Origin: Plecoglossus altivelis
Lineage: Eukaryota > Chordata > Actinopteri > Osmeriformes > Plecoglossidae
Length of the DNA: 64,000 bases
Direction of reading: 5' to 3'
NCBI GenBank assembly: GCA_036571765.1
Contig: BROE01000020.1
Coordinates: 8,492,434-8,556,433 of the forward strand
Shown: in pieces, positions 55,115 through 64,000 of the stretch
Layout: each line of letters begins with the position of its first letter
How positions within the stretch are numbered: position 1 is the stretch's first letter
Notes under the pieces: model-generated
Databases searched by the model: none
Seen by the model: only the letters and a program-made list of their open reading frames with translations
What the model was told of the DNA's origin: nothing
Position numbers and translations under genes: made by a program

Positions 55115-56050
55115 AGAGAGCAGAGAGAGGGGAGAGAGGAGGAGAGCAGGAGTGAGGGAGGGAGGCGCGGCTCCCGTCGAGGGAGGTAAGAGAAGGAGAG
55201 AAAACGAGAGGGAGGGACGAGGCGAGCGAGCAAGGCGAGCCTAGCACAGAGGCCCGAGAGAAGAGTGAGGGGAGCGGTGGAAGAAAGAAGGAGAGGGCGG
55301 CTGAGGCTGACAGGCCGCAGGCGCCACGGTGAGCCCACTCTGGAGAGACGATACGAGCAGAGCAAATGAGAAACAAGCAGCAAGACAGAGAGAGTCGAAA
55401 GGCTGGAGCTAGACTACAGAGGGGACGAGCCAGGCGGCAAGAGAGAAAGAGGATAGTGAGAGAGTAAAGCAGGCTCCCGACGAGCAAACGTACGAGGGAG
55501 AGTAAGAGCCCGAGAAACATGGAGAACGAGAGTAGCTTTGCAGTAAGTGAGCAAGCAAGCGGCTGACAACGAGAAAGAAAGGGAAAGGGGAGAGGACTAA
55601 GCCGAGGGGCCAAAAGAGATAAGAACAGCACGAGAGAGGCGAGAAAGCGCAAACGAACAAAGAGTGAGCATATAGAGAGAGCAGTCCCTGGGAGCTCAGG
55701 GGGACCGAAAACTATTGTAAAAAGGCTCACATCTACCCGAACCCTCCACGCCCAGCCCGCGCAACCTTCCCCTAGCTCCCTCACAACCCTCTTTCACAGA
55801 CCAAACCCCGGTCCACTCTCATACCCCCACACACACAACGGCACAGCCACACATACATCATGCACCACGCATGACACCCGCACACCATCACCCACACACG
55901 GGCACGACCACATAGCACACACATCCCTACGAGCCTGCCGCGTCCACACCTGTGAGGCAGCTCCCCTGCTCATTCCCCTCCTGCGCGCACAACAACAGCA
56001 CCGCATCACCACTACCTGCACACACATGCACACACACACAGGCGCGTCTC
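55115..56050 (-). promoter_or_regulatory. CpG-rich, strand-asymmetric block; candidate promoter of the mir-135 primary transcript
   Basis: Positions 55115-55680 are purine-rich with many CpGs (GGAGGCGCGGCTCCCGTCGA, GACGAGGCGAGCGAGC, GGCCGCAGGCGCCACGG). Positions 55690-56050 are rich in A and C with few T or G. It lies about 5 kb upstream of mir-135 on the minus strand. A promoter is inference; poor sequence quality around the gap is an alternative. Confidence 0.25.
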
Positions 56051-56189
56051 AGCTGCGACCTCGTCTGGCCCATGCTACTCTCTGCTATGGTGCTGCCCTC
56101 CCACTGGCTGACCTGATTGGCTGATGACAGCTCATTTATCTTGCTGCAACACCTGCAGAGACTAGCAGCCTCTCTACACCTCACACCAC

Positions 56190-56800
56190 TACATCTCCCT
56201 CCCCTCTCCCCTCCCCTCTCCTCTCCTCTCCTCTCCTCCCCTCCATCCTTCTCTGCTACCCTCCATCCCTGTCTCTCTTTTTAGACTAACAGCCTTTTTA
56301 CACCTCACACCCCTGTGTCTCCCACTCTGTCTCTCTCTCCTTCCTTCCTCCTGTCTCCCTCTCTTTAGACTGGTTGCCTCTCTGTATCACACACCGCAAC
56401 ACCCCCCCTGGTGTCCATACCTCACGTTTTATCTCTCATCGCTAGCCTCACACCGGTACCCCACACGGCTGTGGAGAGAGAAAACCGAGAAGCGCAGATG
56501 AATGGATCACTCTCTGTCGCCTCCCTCTCTCCCCTCCCACTAACACAGACTCAGGAATGTTCTTAGTTATTCTCTCTCATCCTCCCATCTCTCTTCTCTC
56601 CTGCGCCGCGCTCATTGTCTTCCCCTCTCTTCTCCTGCTCCTTCTCGCGCTTTCAATTTGCGAACAGGTGCGAGCCTGCTAATCTGACCTCCCCAGATAT
56701 CTGCATCCGCTTTTCTTTCCCCTCCAACCCTTCCTCCCCCCCCCTCTCCTCCTCCTCCTCCTCCTCGTCTCGTTCACCCTCCTTATTGGTATGCAGGCAT
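56190..56800 (+). repeat. Polypyrimidine-rich region
   Basis: CCTCT units (56204-56240), CTCTCC tracts and CTCCTC (about 56745-56766), interspersed with unique sequence. Confidence 0.75.
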
Positions 56801-57019
56801 TCCCCCACACCCACATATGCACACACAGACAGACTCACCAGCACATGCAGACACACAGAGACGTTCTCAGGTGGTCTTAAGTCCTCTGCTGTAATCAGGA
56901 CTGTATCTTCAGCATACAGAAACACATCAAACAGGTGCAACGCAACAATGACATTGGTAATCCACCGTGCTTTATCACTCTTCCTGGATTACCTCAGTCT
57001 TCCATTTTCACTCATGTTT

Positions 57020-57322
57020 GTGTGAGAGAGAGCAAGTGCGCCTGTGTGTATGGGTGTGTGCATCCATATGGCTGTGTGTGTGTGAGTGTTATGCGCTCGT
57101 GTGTGTGTGTGTGTGTGTGTTCGCTAGCCCAGCACCATGGGGCTTCTGCTTGGCTAAAGCGGTTCTCTGCTGCGTCCTGATTTAAAATCAAGTCTATTTC
57201 GGTTCACCCCCGGGAAATACTCAAATCTGCCATGGAATGTGAGCGTGTAGGTGTGTGTGTATGTGTGTGTGAGAAAGAGAGAGAGAGAGACAGAAAGAGA
57301 GAGAGAAAGTGTGTGTGTGTGA
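57020..57322 (+). repeat. GT and GA microsatellites
   Basis: GT runs at 57087-57120 and 57251-57270, and a GA run at about 57272-57308. Confidence 0.9.
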
Positions 57323-57800
57323 TTGTGGGCTTAATGTGAAAAAGCAGGGTGTGAGTCTAAAGCTGTGGTCAGTAATTCACAACCAGAGCACGTATAGACT
57401 GAGCAAGTCTCACCCTCTAGTTCCACACACACACACACACAAATGCCCTCTGATAACATACACACAGATACACAGAGACTAAACACAAAAAATCATGCAC
57501 ATCAATCCACTACAGTAACAAAGCACAGAATTAATGGACACACGTGTGATTTTGATTACGAGTCCTTATGAGTCTCTGTTGATGCAAAACACACACACAC
57601 ACACACATACGAACTGACACGCAATCTTCAAGTGACAGTAAAACAGTAAGGAACATAGATCCGGACAGGGGAGTACTCACCTCAACTCTCCTCTCGCTCC
57701 ACGACAGAAAGGATCGGTTCCCCTCGTACGCACACTATGCACACGCACACACTCAGAGGTGTGTATGAGGACAATGAGACTGGACGAGCGAGGCAGCCGT
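57323..57800. other. Non-coding stretch with short CA runs
   Basis: CA runs near 57426-57441 and 57588-57607; no supported exon. Confidence 0.5.
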
Positions 57801-57945
57801 AGTAGGAGGAGGAGGAGGAGAGAAGAGGAGGAGGGAGACGTGAGCAAAGGGGTGGGAGAGCCAAGACAGGATTGACAGAGAGAGAGAGACAGAGAGAGAC
57901 TGATATAGGGAGAGAGAGATGAGGGAGATAGAGAAAGGGAAAAGA
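57801..57945 (+). repeat. (GGA)n and (GA)n tracts
   Basis: GGA trinucleotides at 57807-57835 and GA tract at 57877-57925. Confidence 0.9.
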
Positions 57946-58610
57946 ACAGAAGAAAAAGTAATCGACAGAAAGACAGAAAAATTCAGAATGTTGTAAAGAT
58001 ACACAGTCCAAGTTAGCAAGACAGAATAAAGCAGTAATGGGTCCCAGGTGTTGCCAAAGTTGTCTTTGGGGTGAGGGTCTGTGTCCGGACAGAGAACGGT
58101 CACTCTACTGCTTGAGTGAAACTAAGTCTTCCCGCCCGGCTATGGTGACAAAAGAGATATCTTAAGAGAGGGCTACACTATAAGTGTTGTGTATGTGTGT
58201 CAGTTGAATTAGTGTTCGTACAGATCTGTCTTCCCCACGACTCTCTTCTCCCTCTGCCTGACTCTTTGTCCGGTGTTCAGATTCTATTCCTCACACCCAT
58301 CCCAGGGGAAATCCTACTTTCATCTTGTCAGAGGGCCCCCTCTTTCTGCCTCTCCACAGCCACCTCTCTTTCACTCCACCTCTCTTTCTGCCTTGGTACT
58401 TCCAGCACACACCCACAACGTTTTGTGTGGCTTCTTGCTCACACACACATGCACATGTGCACACACGGACACACGCTACACTAAGCCCCAGGTGTGTGTG
58501 TGAGCGTTTGGGGAGGCTCAATCCTCTGGCTCAGACACAGAGAAGCCAATCTCCACATCCAATTATTCGCTTCTCAAAAGAAGTCGGACGGAGAGAAGGA
58601 GAGAGCGAGA
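57946..58610. other. Non-coding stretch, nothing recognised
   Basis: Unique sequence with no supported exon. Confidence 0.5.
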
Positions 58611-58799
58611 TCAAGAGAGAGAGAGAGAGAGAAGGAGGGAGGGAGGGAGGGAGAGTAGAGAAAGCCTTTTTGAGAGTCTGAACGGAGGGGAATTAATTAG
58701 AATGAAAAAGAAAAAGAGAGAGCGTTTCTCTCCCCTTCGCCTGAGAATACTCCACAATTAGCCAGAGTCCCAAACAGAGCCTGCAGACACGACTGGGGA

Positions 58800-58897
58800 G
58801 AGAGAGGTGGAGTGAGTGAAGGGAAACACAGTGAGAGGCAGAGAGAGAGAGGTGGAGTGAATGAAGGGAAACACAGTGAGAGGCAGAGAGAGAGAAA
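58800..58897 (+). repeat. 45-bp direct tandem duplication
   Basis: GGTGGAGTGAGTGAAGGGAA-type unit starts at 58806 and again at 58851, with one base difference (GAGTGAGTG versus GAGTGAATG). Confidence 0.9.
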
Positions 58898-59474
58898 CAG
58901 CGATAAAGAGAGAGGGAAAACAGAATGAGAAAAGAGATTGAAACTGGAATGAAAAACGCCAGAGGGACAAGGGAGTTGAAGTTGTTCGGAGAATGATTGG
59001 AGTGATTCTTTTTTTCCTTTCTCTCTCCGTACCCCTCAGGCGCGCTGGCTGTCTTGGCTGCGAATCCTCTCTTCTTCTGTCTGTCTTCCTCCTGTCTTCT
59101 CCCCTACTCCCTCCATCCACGGGTTGCAGGGTATTCCATCAGAGAAACAAGCGTGCCGGGAACATCAGGATTCAGGTGCCGCTCTCTTTCCCGGACTCTG
59201 GGCTCTGGCTCTTCTTTCTCTCTCTTCTTTCGCTTCTGCCTTCTCAGTCTCTCTCAGTCTTCCCTCCACACGGCAGCACATTTTCTTCCTGGCAGTAGTG
59301 ACACACGTTGTGTGGGTTAGCAGGGCGTGGGGGGCTGGAGAGAAAGAGAAGGACGGGGATAGAAGGACTGACGGGGATGGAGGGATGAGACAGAGTGGAG
59401 TTTGATGGAACAATGGGAGTTGGAGGATGGATGGAGGCAGGCGTGCTGAATAGTGATGCAGACTGGAGGCTGTG

Positions 59475-59519
59475 TGTGTGCGTGTGTGCGCGTGTGTGTG
59501 TGTGTGCGTGCGTGCGTGG
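59475..59519 (+). repeat. (GT)n/(GC) microsatellite
   Basis: GTGTGCGC and GTGCGTGC units. Confidence 0.93.
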
Positions 59520-59604
59520 GGTTGTCCTTTCCTGTACTCCTCCTCCACCCCGTCGAAGGTAGAGAATGGAGAGATGGATGGAGTGGCGGTGATTCAGCCG
59601 ACTG

Positions 59605-59705
59605 CCTCGCTCTTCCCCTGCCTTCCCTCACGCTGCTCTCTTCTCTCCTGCCTCGCTCTTCCCCTGCCTTCCCTCACGCTGCTCTCTTCTCTCCTGCCTC
59701 GCTCC
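59605..59705 (+). repeat. 46-bp direct tandem duplication
   Basis: CCTCGCTCTTCCCCTGCCTT starts at 59605 and again at 59651; a third partial copy starts at about 59697. Confidence 0.9.
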
Positions 59706-60059
59706 CGTTCTCTCTCACTCCCTCTTGTCCGCGCGCTGCTCTCATTTCACTGGTCTCCCTCTCTCGGCTGGCTCCCTCTCTGAGCTCACGGAACAGAAAC
59801 GTCTCATGCTCTGGGACTTATCACAGCCACCCCCCCCCCTTTTCCCTGACACACACACACACACTCATTCACACACACAGTTCATTACCATTCAGTGGAT
59901 CTCACTGTGACACGCATGGCTACCCCACTTACCAAGACTGGGCTGAGCTTCCAGCAGAATTACAATGCTGAAGGAGAGAAGGAGGGGGAGGATGGAGGAG
60001 GAAGGAGAAGGAGGAAGAGGAAGGGAGGGGGGCATGATGGAGTAGCAGGTGTCCCCTCT

Positions 60060-61060
60060 CCAGTCAGGCTCTGAATAGGCTTATGCTACTATTATATACA
60101 TGCTGCTATTCACTATGTGGCTACTATGAAAGTTGAAGCATTGCTTGCCAGTCTGTACTGTGAGTGCTAGCACTGCAGTGCACAGTAACTACAGTAACTC
60201 GGATTTTCAACTTCACGTTCGCATTGTCACATTAAAACAGACACAACGGGGGGAAAAAAGTGATGAATGTCCAATCAAAAAGGGACAGCAGCGTTAGCCA
60301 GACACTTCCTGATTTCCCCGTCATATCGCATCTCATTCTCCGGCTCTCAGGGCCAAACTGCTCATTCCATTTCTCAGCAGTTGCCCTAGGCTACCTCGTA
60401 CTGCTAGACTGCGAGGGATTTGAGGCTGAGAAAATACAACCTGGTGAAAATAGCTGGACCTCTCGGCTTCCCGCAAACACCTTGAACGATCAAAGGACAG
60501 ATCAAAGCTGGAATGGTGTGCGTTAGTGTTTGGGCAGCATCAGGTAGAGGGAGGTGGCGGGAGGTTTTCCGATCATTTGTCCTGGGGATGGATGAACTGA
60601 ATTTCAGATAAAGCTAACATAAGTATAACACATGAAAAAGAAGAATCATTTATAAATACATTTGAAGAATAGTAAAAATCCACATTTCTTCACTTGATCC
60701 TACAATGCTTATCCACAGCGTGATTCTAATTTGGCTGGATCCTATTGGCATGCGTTCATCGTTTAATGAGCTGCCACCTATACTAACAGCACAGGCTGCA
60801 GGTTATGGACAGCAGTAAAACCAACTGAACTCCACATGAGTTTGGTTCCTTACAGTCATTCTCAATATTTGGTTTATTGTACTTTTCTTCACCTTCTTGA
60901 TGCAATTTGGATGCCATCAACGCGACTTCTTTCTGTTTCTTTGCCATGAGGATATTGGGAAATCCAATTGCTTGGATTGCTCCTTTATCACCAGGATTGA
61001 CACAAATAACTGAAATCCTATATCTCTTCTTTTCCTCTGCTTCATGGTTCTTTCTTGGGC
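60060..61060. other. Unique non-coding stretch, possible conserved block at 60690-60800
   Basis: No supported exon. The part around 60690-60800 (TTATCCACAGCGTGATTCTA, GCATGCGTTCATCGTTTAAT) is repeat-free and unusually clean for this region. Confidence 0.4.
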
Positions 61061-61076
61061 TGTCTTTGTGCGTGGG

Positions 61077-61130
61077 TGTGTGTGTGTGTGTGTATGTGGG
61101 TGCGTGTGTGTGTGTGTGGGGGGGGGGGGT
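61077..61130 (+). repeat. (GT)n ending in a G homopolymer
   Basis: GT run followed by about eleven G. Confidence 0.93.
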
Positions 61131-61568
61131 GTCATTTCAGCAGTTATAGAACAGTGGGAACAGGGGCCAGCTCCGCAGAATGTTTACCTTTCAATCAATT
61201 CATTTTCAGTTTCTGTCCATCCACGCTTCAGTAGTCCTTCACTTTTTTCTCTCATGGAGTTGTGTACAGCCCTGTCTCTGCCGGCCTGACTGTGCATTAA
61301 CTCTCCTACTTTAGTTACATAGCCACGGGAATGTGGGATCTATTTCATGATATTTGTCTTCCTAGTCATTATGAACACAAACAGAGCTTATCTTAAATGT
61401 CAGGTGAAACTCTATTGCCCTCCTCCACCCACGCAGCCCGAGAGGATCATGGGTAAGGTTGTTATTAGAGATCATTGTGATTGGCTGTCGGGATTCGCTG
61501 CCCTTCTCATTGTGAGTGACGGAGAAGGGGGTCTTGTGTCTGTGGGTGGATGAGCATGTTGTGGTGTG

Positions 61569-61570
<2 letters not shown>

Positions 61571-61618
<48 letters not shown>

Positions 61619-61622
61619 TGTG
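61571..61622 (+). repeat. (GT)n microsatellite
   Basis: Pure GT run over 40 bases. Confidence 0.97.
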
Positions 61623-61749
61623 CATTTAACGTCTGGAGGTTTTATTTAAACAGACATGAAAAATGCAATAAAACTGTCACATGGACAATGTACTTTTCAC
61701 TTTGTCACACTCAGCCTCCTGACAAGCCATCCCCATCTCCTCCCAAGGC

Positions 61750-61922
61750 ACACTCTCACACGCTCTCACACAGAAACGCACACTCTCACACGCTCTCACA
61801 CACACACTCTCACACACTCTCACACACACACACACTCGCACACACTCTCACACATACACGCACACTCTCACACACACACGCACACTCTCACGCACACACA
61901 CACACGCACACACACACACATA
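61750..61922 (+). repeat. (CA)n / CTCACACG minisatellite
   Basis: ACACTCTCACACGCTCTC-type units grading into CA. Forms long false open frames on the plus strand. Confidence 0.93.
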
Positions 61923-62324
61923 GCCACCATATAGAAAGAAAAAAAAAAATTGGCGGAAAGGAAAGGTCTGTATCTATCTGAGATCTTTGGCTATGGCAGA
62001 CCTATTGTCAATGTGTGTGTGTCAGTGTGTGTCAGTGTGGTGTGTGTTGGGGCATGTTGTGCAGGTGTTTGGCCATGGTCTGGAGGCCAGGCTGGGGGAT
62101 CAGAGAGCATCGGCACATCCACAGAGGAACAGCCTGTCTGGGTCCCTCTCTTTCACAGTGTCACAGCTTGTTTCACAGATCACAGTCTGGGTTCATGTGT
62201 GTGCGCGCCTGTGTTTGGAAGTGTGTCGATGCCTCTGCAAGGCCTCATTTCCATGGCGTCCATCTGCATCAGTTGATCCATATGCGTTTGTGTGTATGTG
62301 TGTGGCGAAAGTGTGCGGTAAGGA

Positions 62325-62374
62325 GAGCGTGCGTGTGCTGAGGAGAGCGTACGTGTGCTGAGGAGAGCGTGCGT
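62325..62374 (+). repeat. 21-bp short tandem repeat, 3 copies
   Basis: GAGAGCGTGCGTGTGCTGAG-type unit in two full copies and one partial. Confidence 0.8.
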
Positions 62375-62688
62375 TGAGCTCTGATGGGTCTCCAGACATG
62401 GACGATGAGTTACCCCCCACCCCGGTTACCATGGTAGCAAGCGGCTTTATTAGAGTCTCACTTAAGCTCCCCCTCTCAAACACACACACATACACTAAAG
62501 TTCTAACACACAAACACACACACACACATGCATTGCCACCTCAGCCTGAGGCTCTTGCATTTTGGAGCAGTTAGGAAACTTGTCAGGAATGAGAGATGGA
62601 CGATGGTTGGCTAAATGAAGCGCAATGGAGGAACCGCCACACGATTTCACACTTGAGCGGCCCCCCGGCGCAGGACACCCCCCCCCCA

Positions 62689-62725
62689 CACACACCCACA
62701 CACACACACATACACACACACACAC
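62689..62725 (+). repeat. (CA)n microsatellite
   Basis: CA run with CCA and TA interruptions, preceded by a C homopolymer. Confidence 0.93.
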
Positions 62726-62809
62726 GGCCATCCAAAAGCAAGATGAGATATCTTGCACAGACTGAGCCACAGCCCACATCAATACTCTGAAAACAGCCTC
62801 CCATATCAG

Positions 62810-62960
62810 CTCACTGCACGCTCCTAGCCTGTATTGATATTCTGCTAACATTATCCTGCTCTCCTATTTATAGAAGGTATGTGCAGCCTGACACATCACA
62901 CAGAATGCTTCATTATTTAATCATGTAATGACAGTATGGCATGAACCATATCCATCTGTA
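62810..62960. promoter_or_regulatory. Candidate conserved non-coding element
   Basis: Unique AT-rich block (CCTGTATTGATATTCTGCTA, TTCATTATTTAATCATGTAA) set between simple repeats. Confidence 0.2.
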
Positions 62961-62999
62961 TTCACACACTATACCCTTGGCAGACAAAATAAATGTTTT

Positions 63000-64000
63000 C
63001 CTTTCTCTCCTCCTGTCCTCTCCTCCTCTCCTCTCCCCTTCCCCTCCATCAGGCGTCAGTATTCTCATCAGAAAGAAGAGAGCGAGAGAGGACGGGGACA
63101 CAAGGACGCGTGGCGGAGAGAATACTAAACACTGAAGGATGTTAAACACACAGCCCTGTTCACACACACACAGACAGACAGACTCAGGCACGCTGGCACG
63201 TACACACACACGCACTAACACACTAACACTCTGCTGGGTACCAGAGGACCCCTGGCGCGGGCTGAATAGAATGTGTTTGTATCTGAGGCTCAAACACTGA
63301 GGATTATGGGGGATACGAGGGGAATACTAACGGCAGGAGGGAGGCCAGCGACCTTGGTGTGGGGAGGAGGGGGAGCTGGGGGGGAGTGGCTGGGGGGGGG
63401 GCTGAGGAGAGGGGGGCGAGCAACTATAACTGGCACTTAATACTGTAGGTTACAGAAGCTGGAAAACATTCAATTAACCTCCTCAAAAATTGAGAAAGAT
63501 GGCTATATTCTTTCAGGAACACATTTGCATGTTGAGAACAGCAAAAACAATGTATTTGTGCGCTGCGCCTCGTGTAAGTCTATTTGTGAATGTGTTGGTG
63601 TGTGTGTGTGTGTGTGTGTCAGTCGCTGCCTATGTGTGTCTCAGCGCAATTGTGTGGAAACAGAGGATGTATCCTATACTTATACAAAGTGGCAGGAGAA
63701 AATGCATAATTCATTTTCATTTGGGCTCTTCTAATGGACTGTGTGGAGCGGTGGAGAGAAAATGTGAGCGGTGTTGGGGTAGGGGAGGGGGGCTTGTAGG
63801 CTGGATGCTGAATGTATGTGTCAGGGTAATAACCTCAAATTGGATCTGTCAGGCCATTTCTACAAGTGTTACAGCAAGAGCAGGGGAGGGGGGCAGTCAA
63901 TCTGGTTGGTGGGGGCGAAGATGGAGCGGGGGGGGGAGGAGGAGTGAGAAGGGGGGATGGGGGCGCATCTCAGCTCATCTGTGACATCAGTGACACTGAA
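63000..64000. other. Right-end non-coding stretch
   Basis: G-rich tracts at 63355-63420 and 63880-63960 and a GT run at 63595-63620; no supported exon. Confidence 0.5.

Noticed and set aside
54606..55784. Long minus-strand open frame of almost 400 codons
   Set aside because: It runs through the 230-N gap and consists of translated GA/CT repeats (poly Ser-Leu); no domain.
56653..56940. Minus-strand frame with FLYAEDTVLI, reminiscent of a reverse-transcriptase catalytic motif
   Set aside because: Only about 12 residues fit, the flanks turn into CA-repeat translation, and no other retrotransposon domain is nearby.
61550..61981. 143-codon plus-strand frame with HTHTLSHT repeats
   Set aside because: Translation of GT and CA repeats.
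1..64000. Search for CRISPR arrays, tRNA, rRNA, bacterial operons, phage or viral genes
   Set aside because: None present; short repeats are microsatellites and minisatellites without the repeat-spacer pattern, and the genome is a vertebrate.

Overview
This window is nuclear DNA of a ray-finned fish, almost certainly a teleost. It has split vertebrate genes with GT/AG introns, fish-like versions of two human 1q32.1 genes, a microRNA of the vertebrate mir-135 family, and very dense CA/GA microsatellites. The species cannot be named from the sequence. It is a draft assembly with three N gaps, one of which is flanked by a perfect false-looking duplication.

Layout. Positions 595-12669, minus strand: slc41a1, a plasma-membrane magnesium transporter, in ten coding exons that join in frame into a complete 550-residue protein. 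Positions 12670-21095: about 8.4 kb between genes, with a CpG-rich candidate promoter near 14.6-14.87 kb, a 43-bp/159-bp GT-rich minisatellite at 18.7-19.2 kb, a CTCF-like motif at 19.78 kb and the likely klhdc8a 3' UTR. Positions 21096-27271, minus strand: klhdc8a, a seven-bladed kelch protein, in seven coding exons giving a complete 354-residue protein. Its 4.5-kb fourth intron carries an intronless, broken open frame in the opposite orientation (23578-24296) with a Cys-rich domain, and a perfect 17-bp hairpin.

Positions 27272-64000 contain no protein-coding gene I can defend. This stretch is dominated by CA, GA and GGGA repeats, interrupted by unique AT-rich islands with homeodomain-like TAAT cores that look like conserved non-coding elements. 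Within it, at about 49.93-50.02 kb on the minus strand, lies a clear mir-135 hairpin. In human, MIR135B sits between KLHDC8A and SLC41A1 on 1q32.1, so the window keeps part of that linkage in compressed and rearranged form (here slc41a1, klhdc8a, mir-135, all on one strand). The geneless stretch is therefore best read as the host transcript and regulatory landscape of mir-135 and/or upstream sequence of klhdc8a.

The three solid genes have no known shared pathway; their grouping reflects conserved synteny. I found no CRISPR array, operon, rRNA or tRNA. The most notable items are the mir-135 locus, the degenerate Cys-domain gene inside klhdc8a, the assembly duplication around 36.3 kb, and several perfect inverted repeats.
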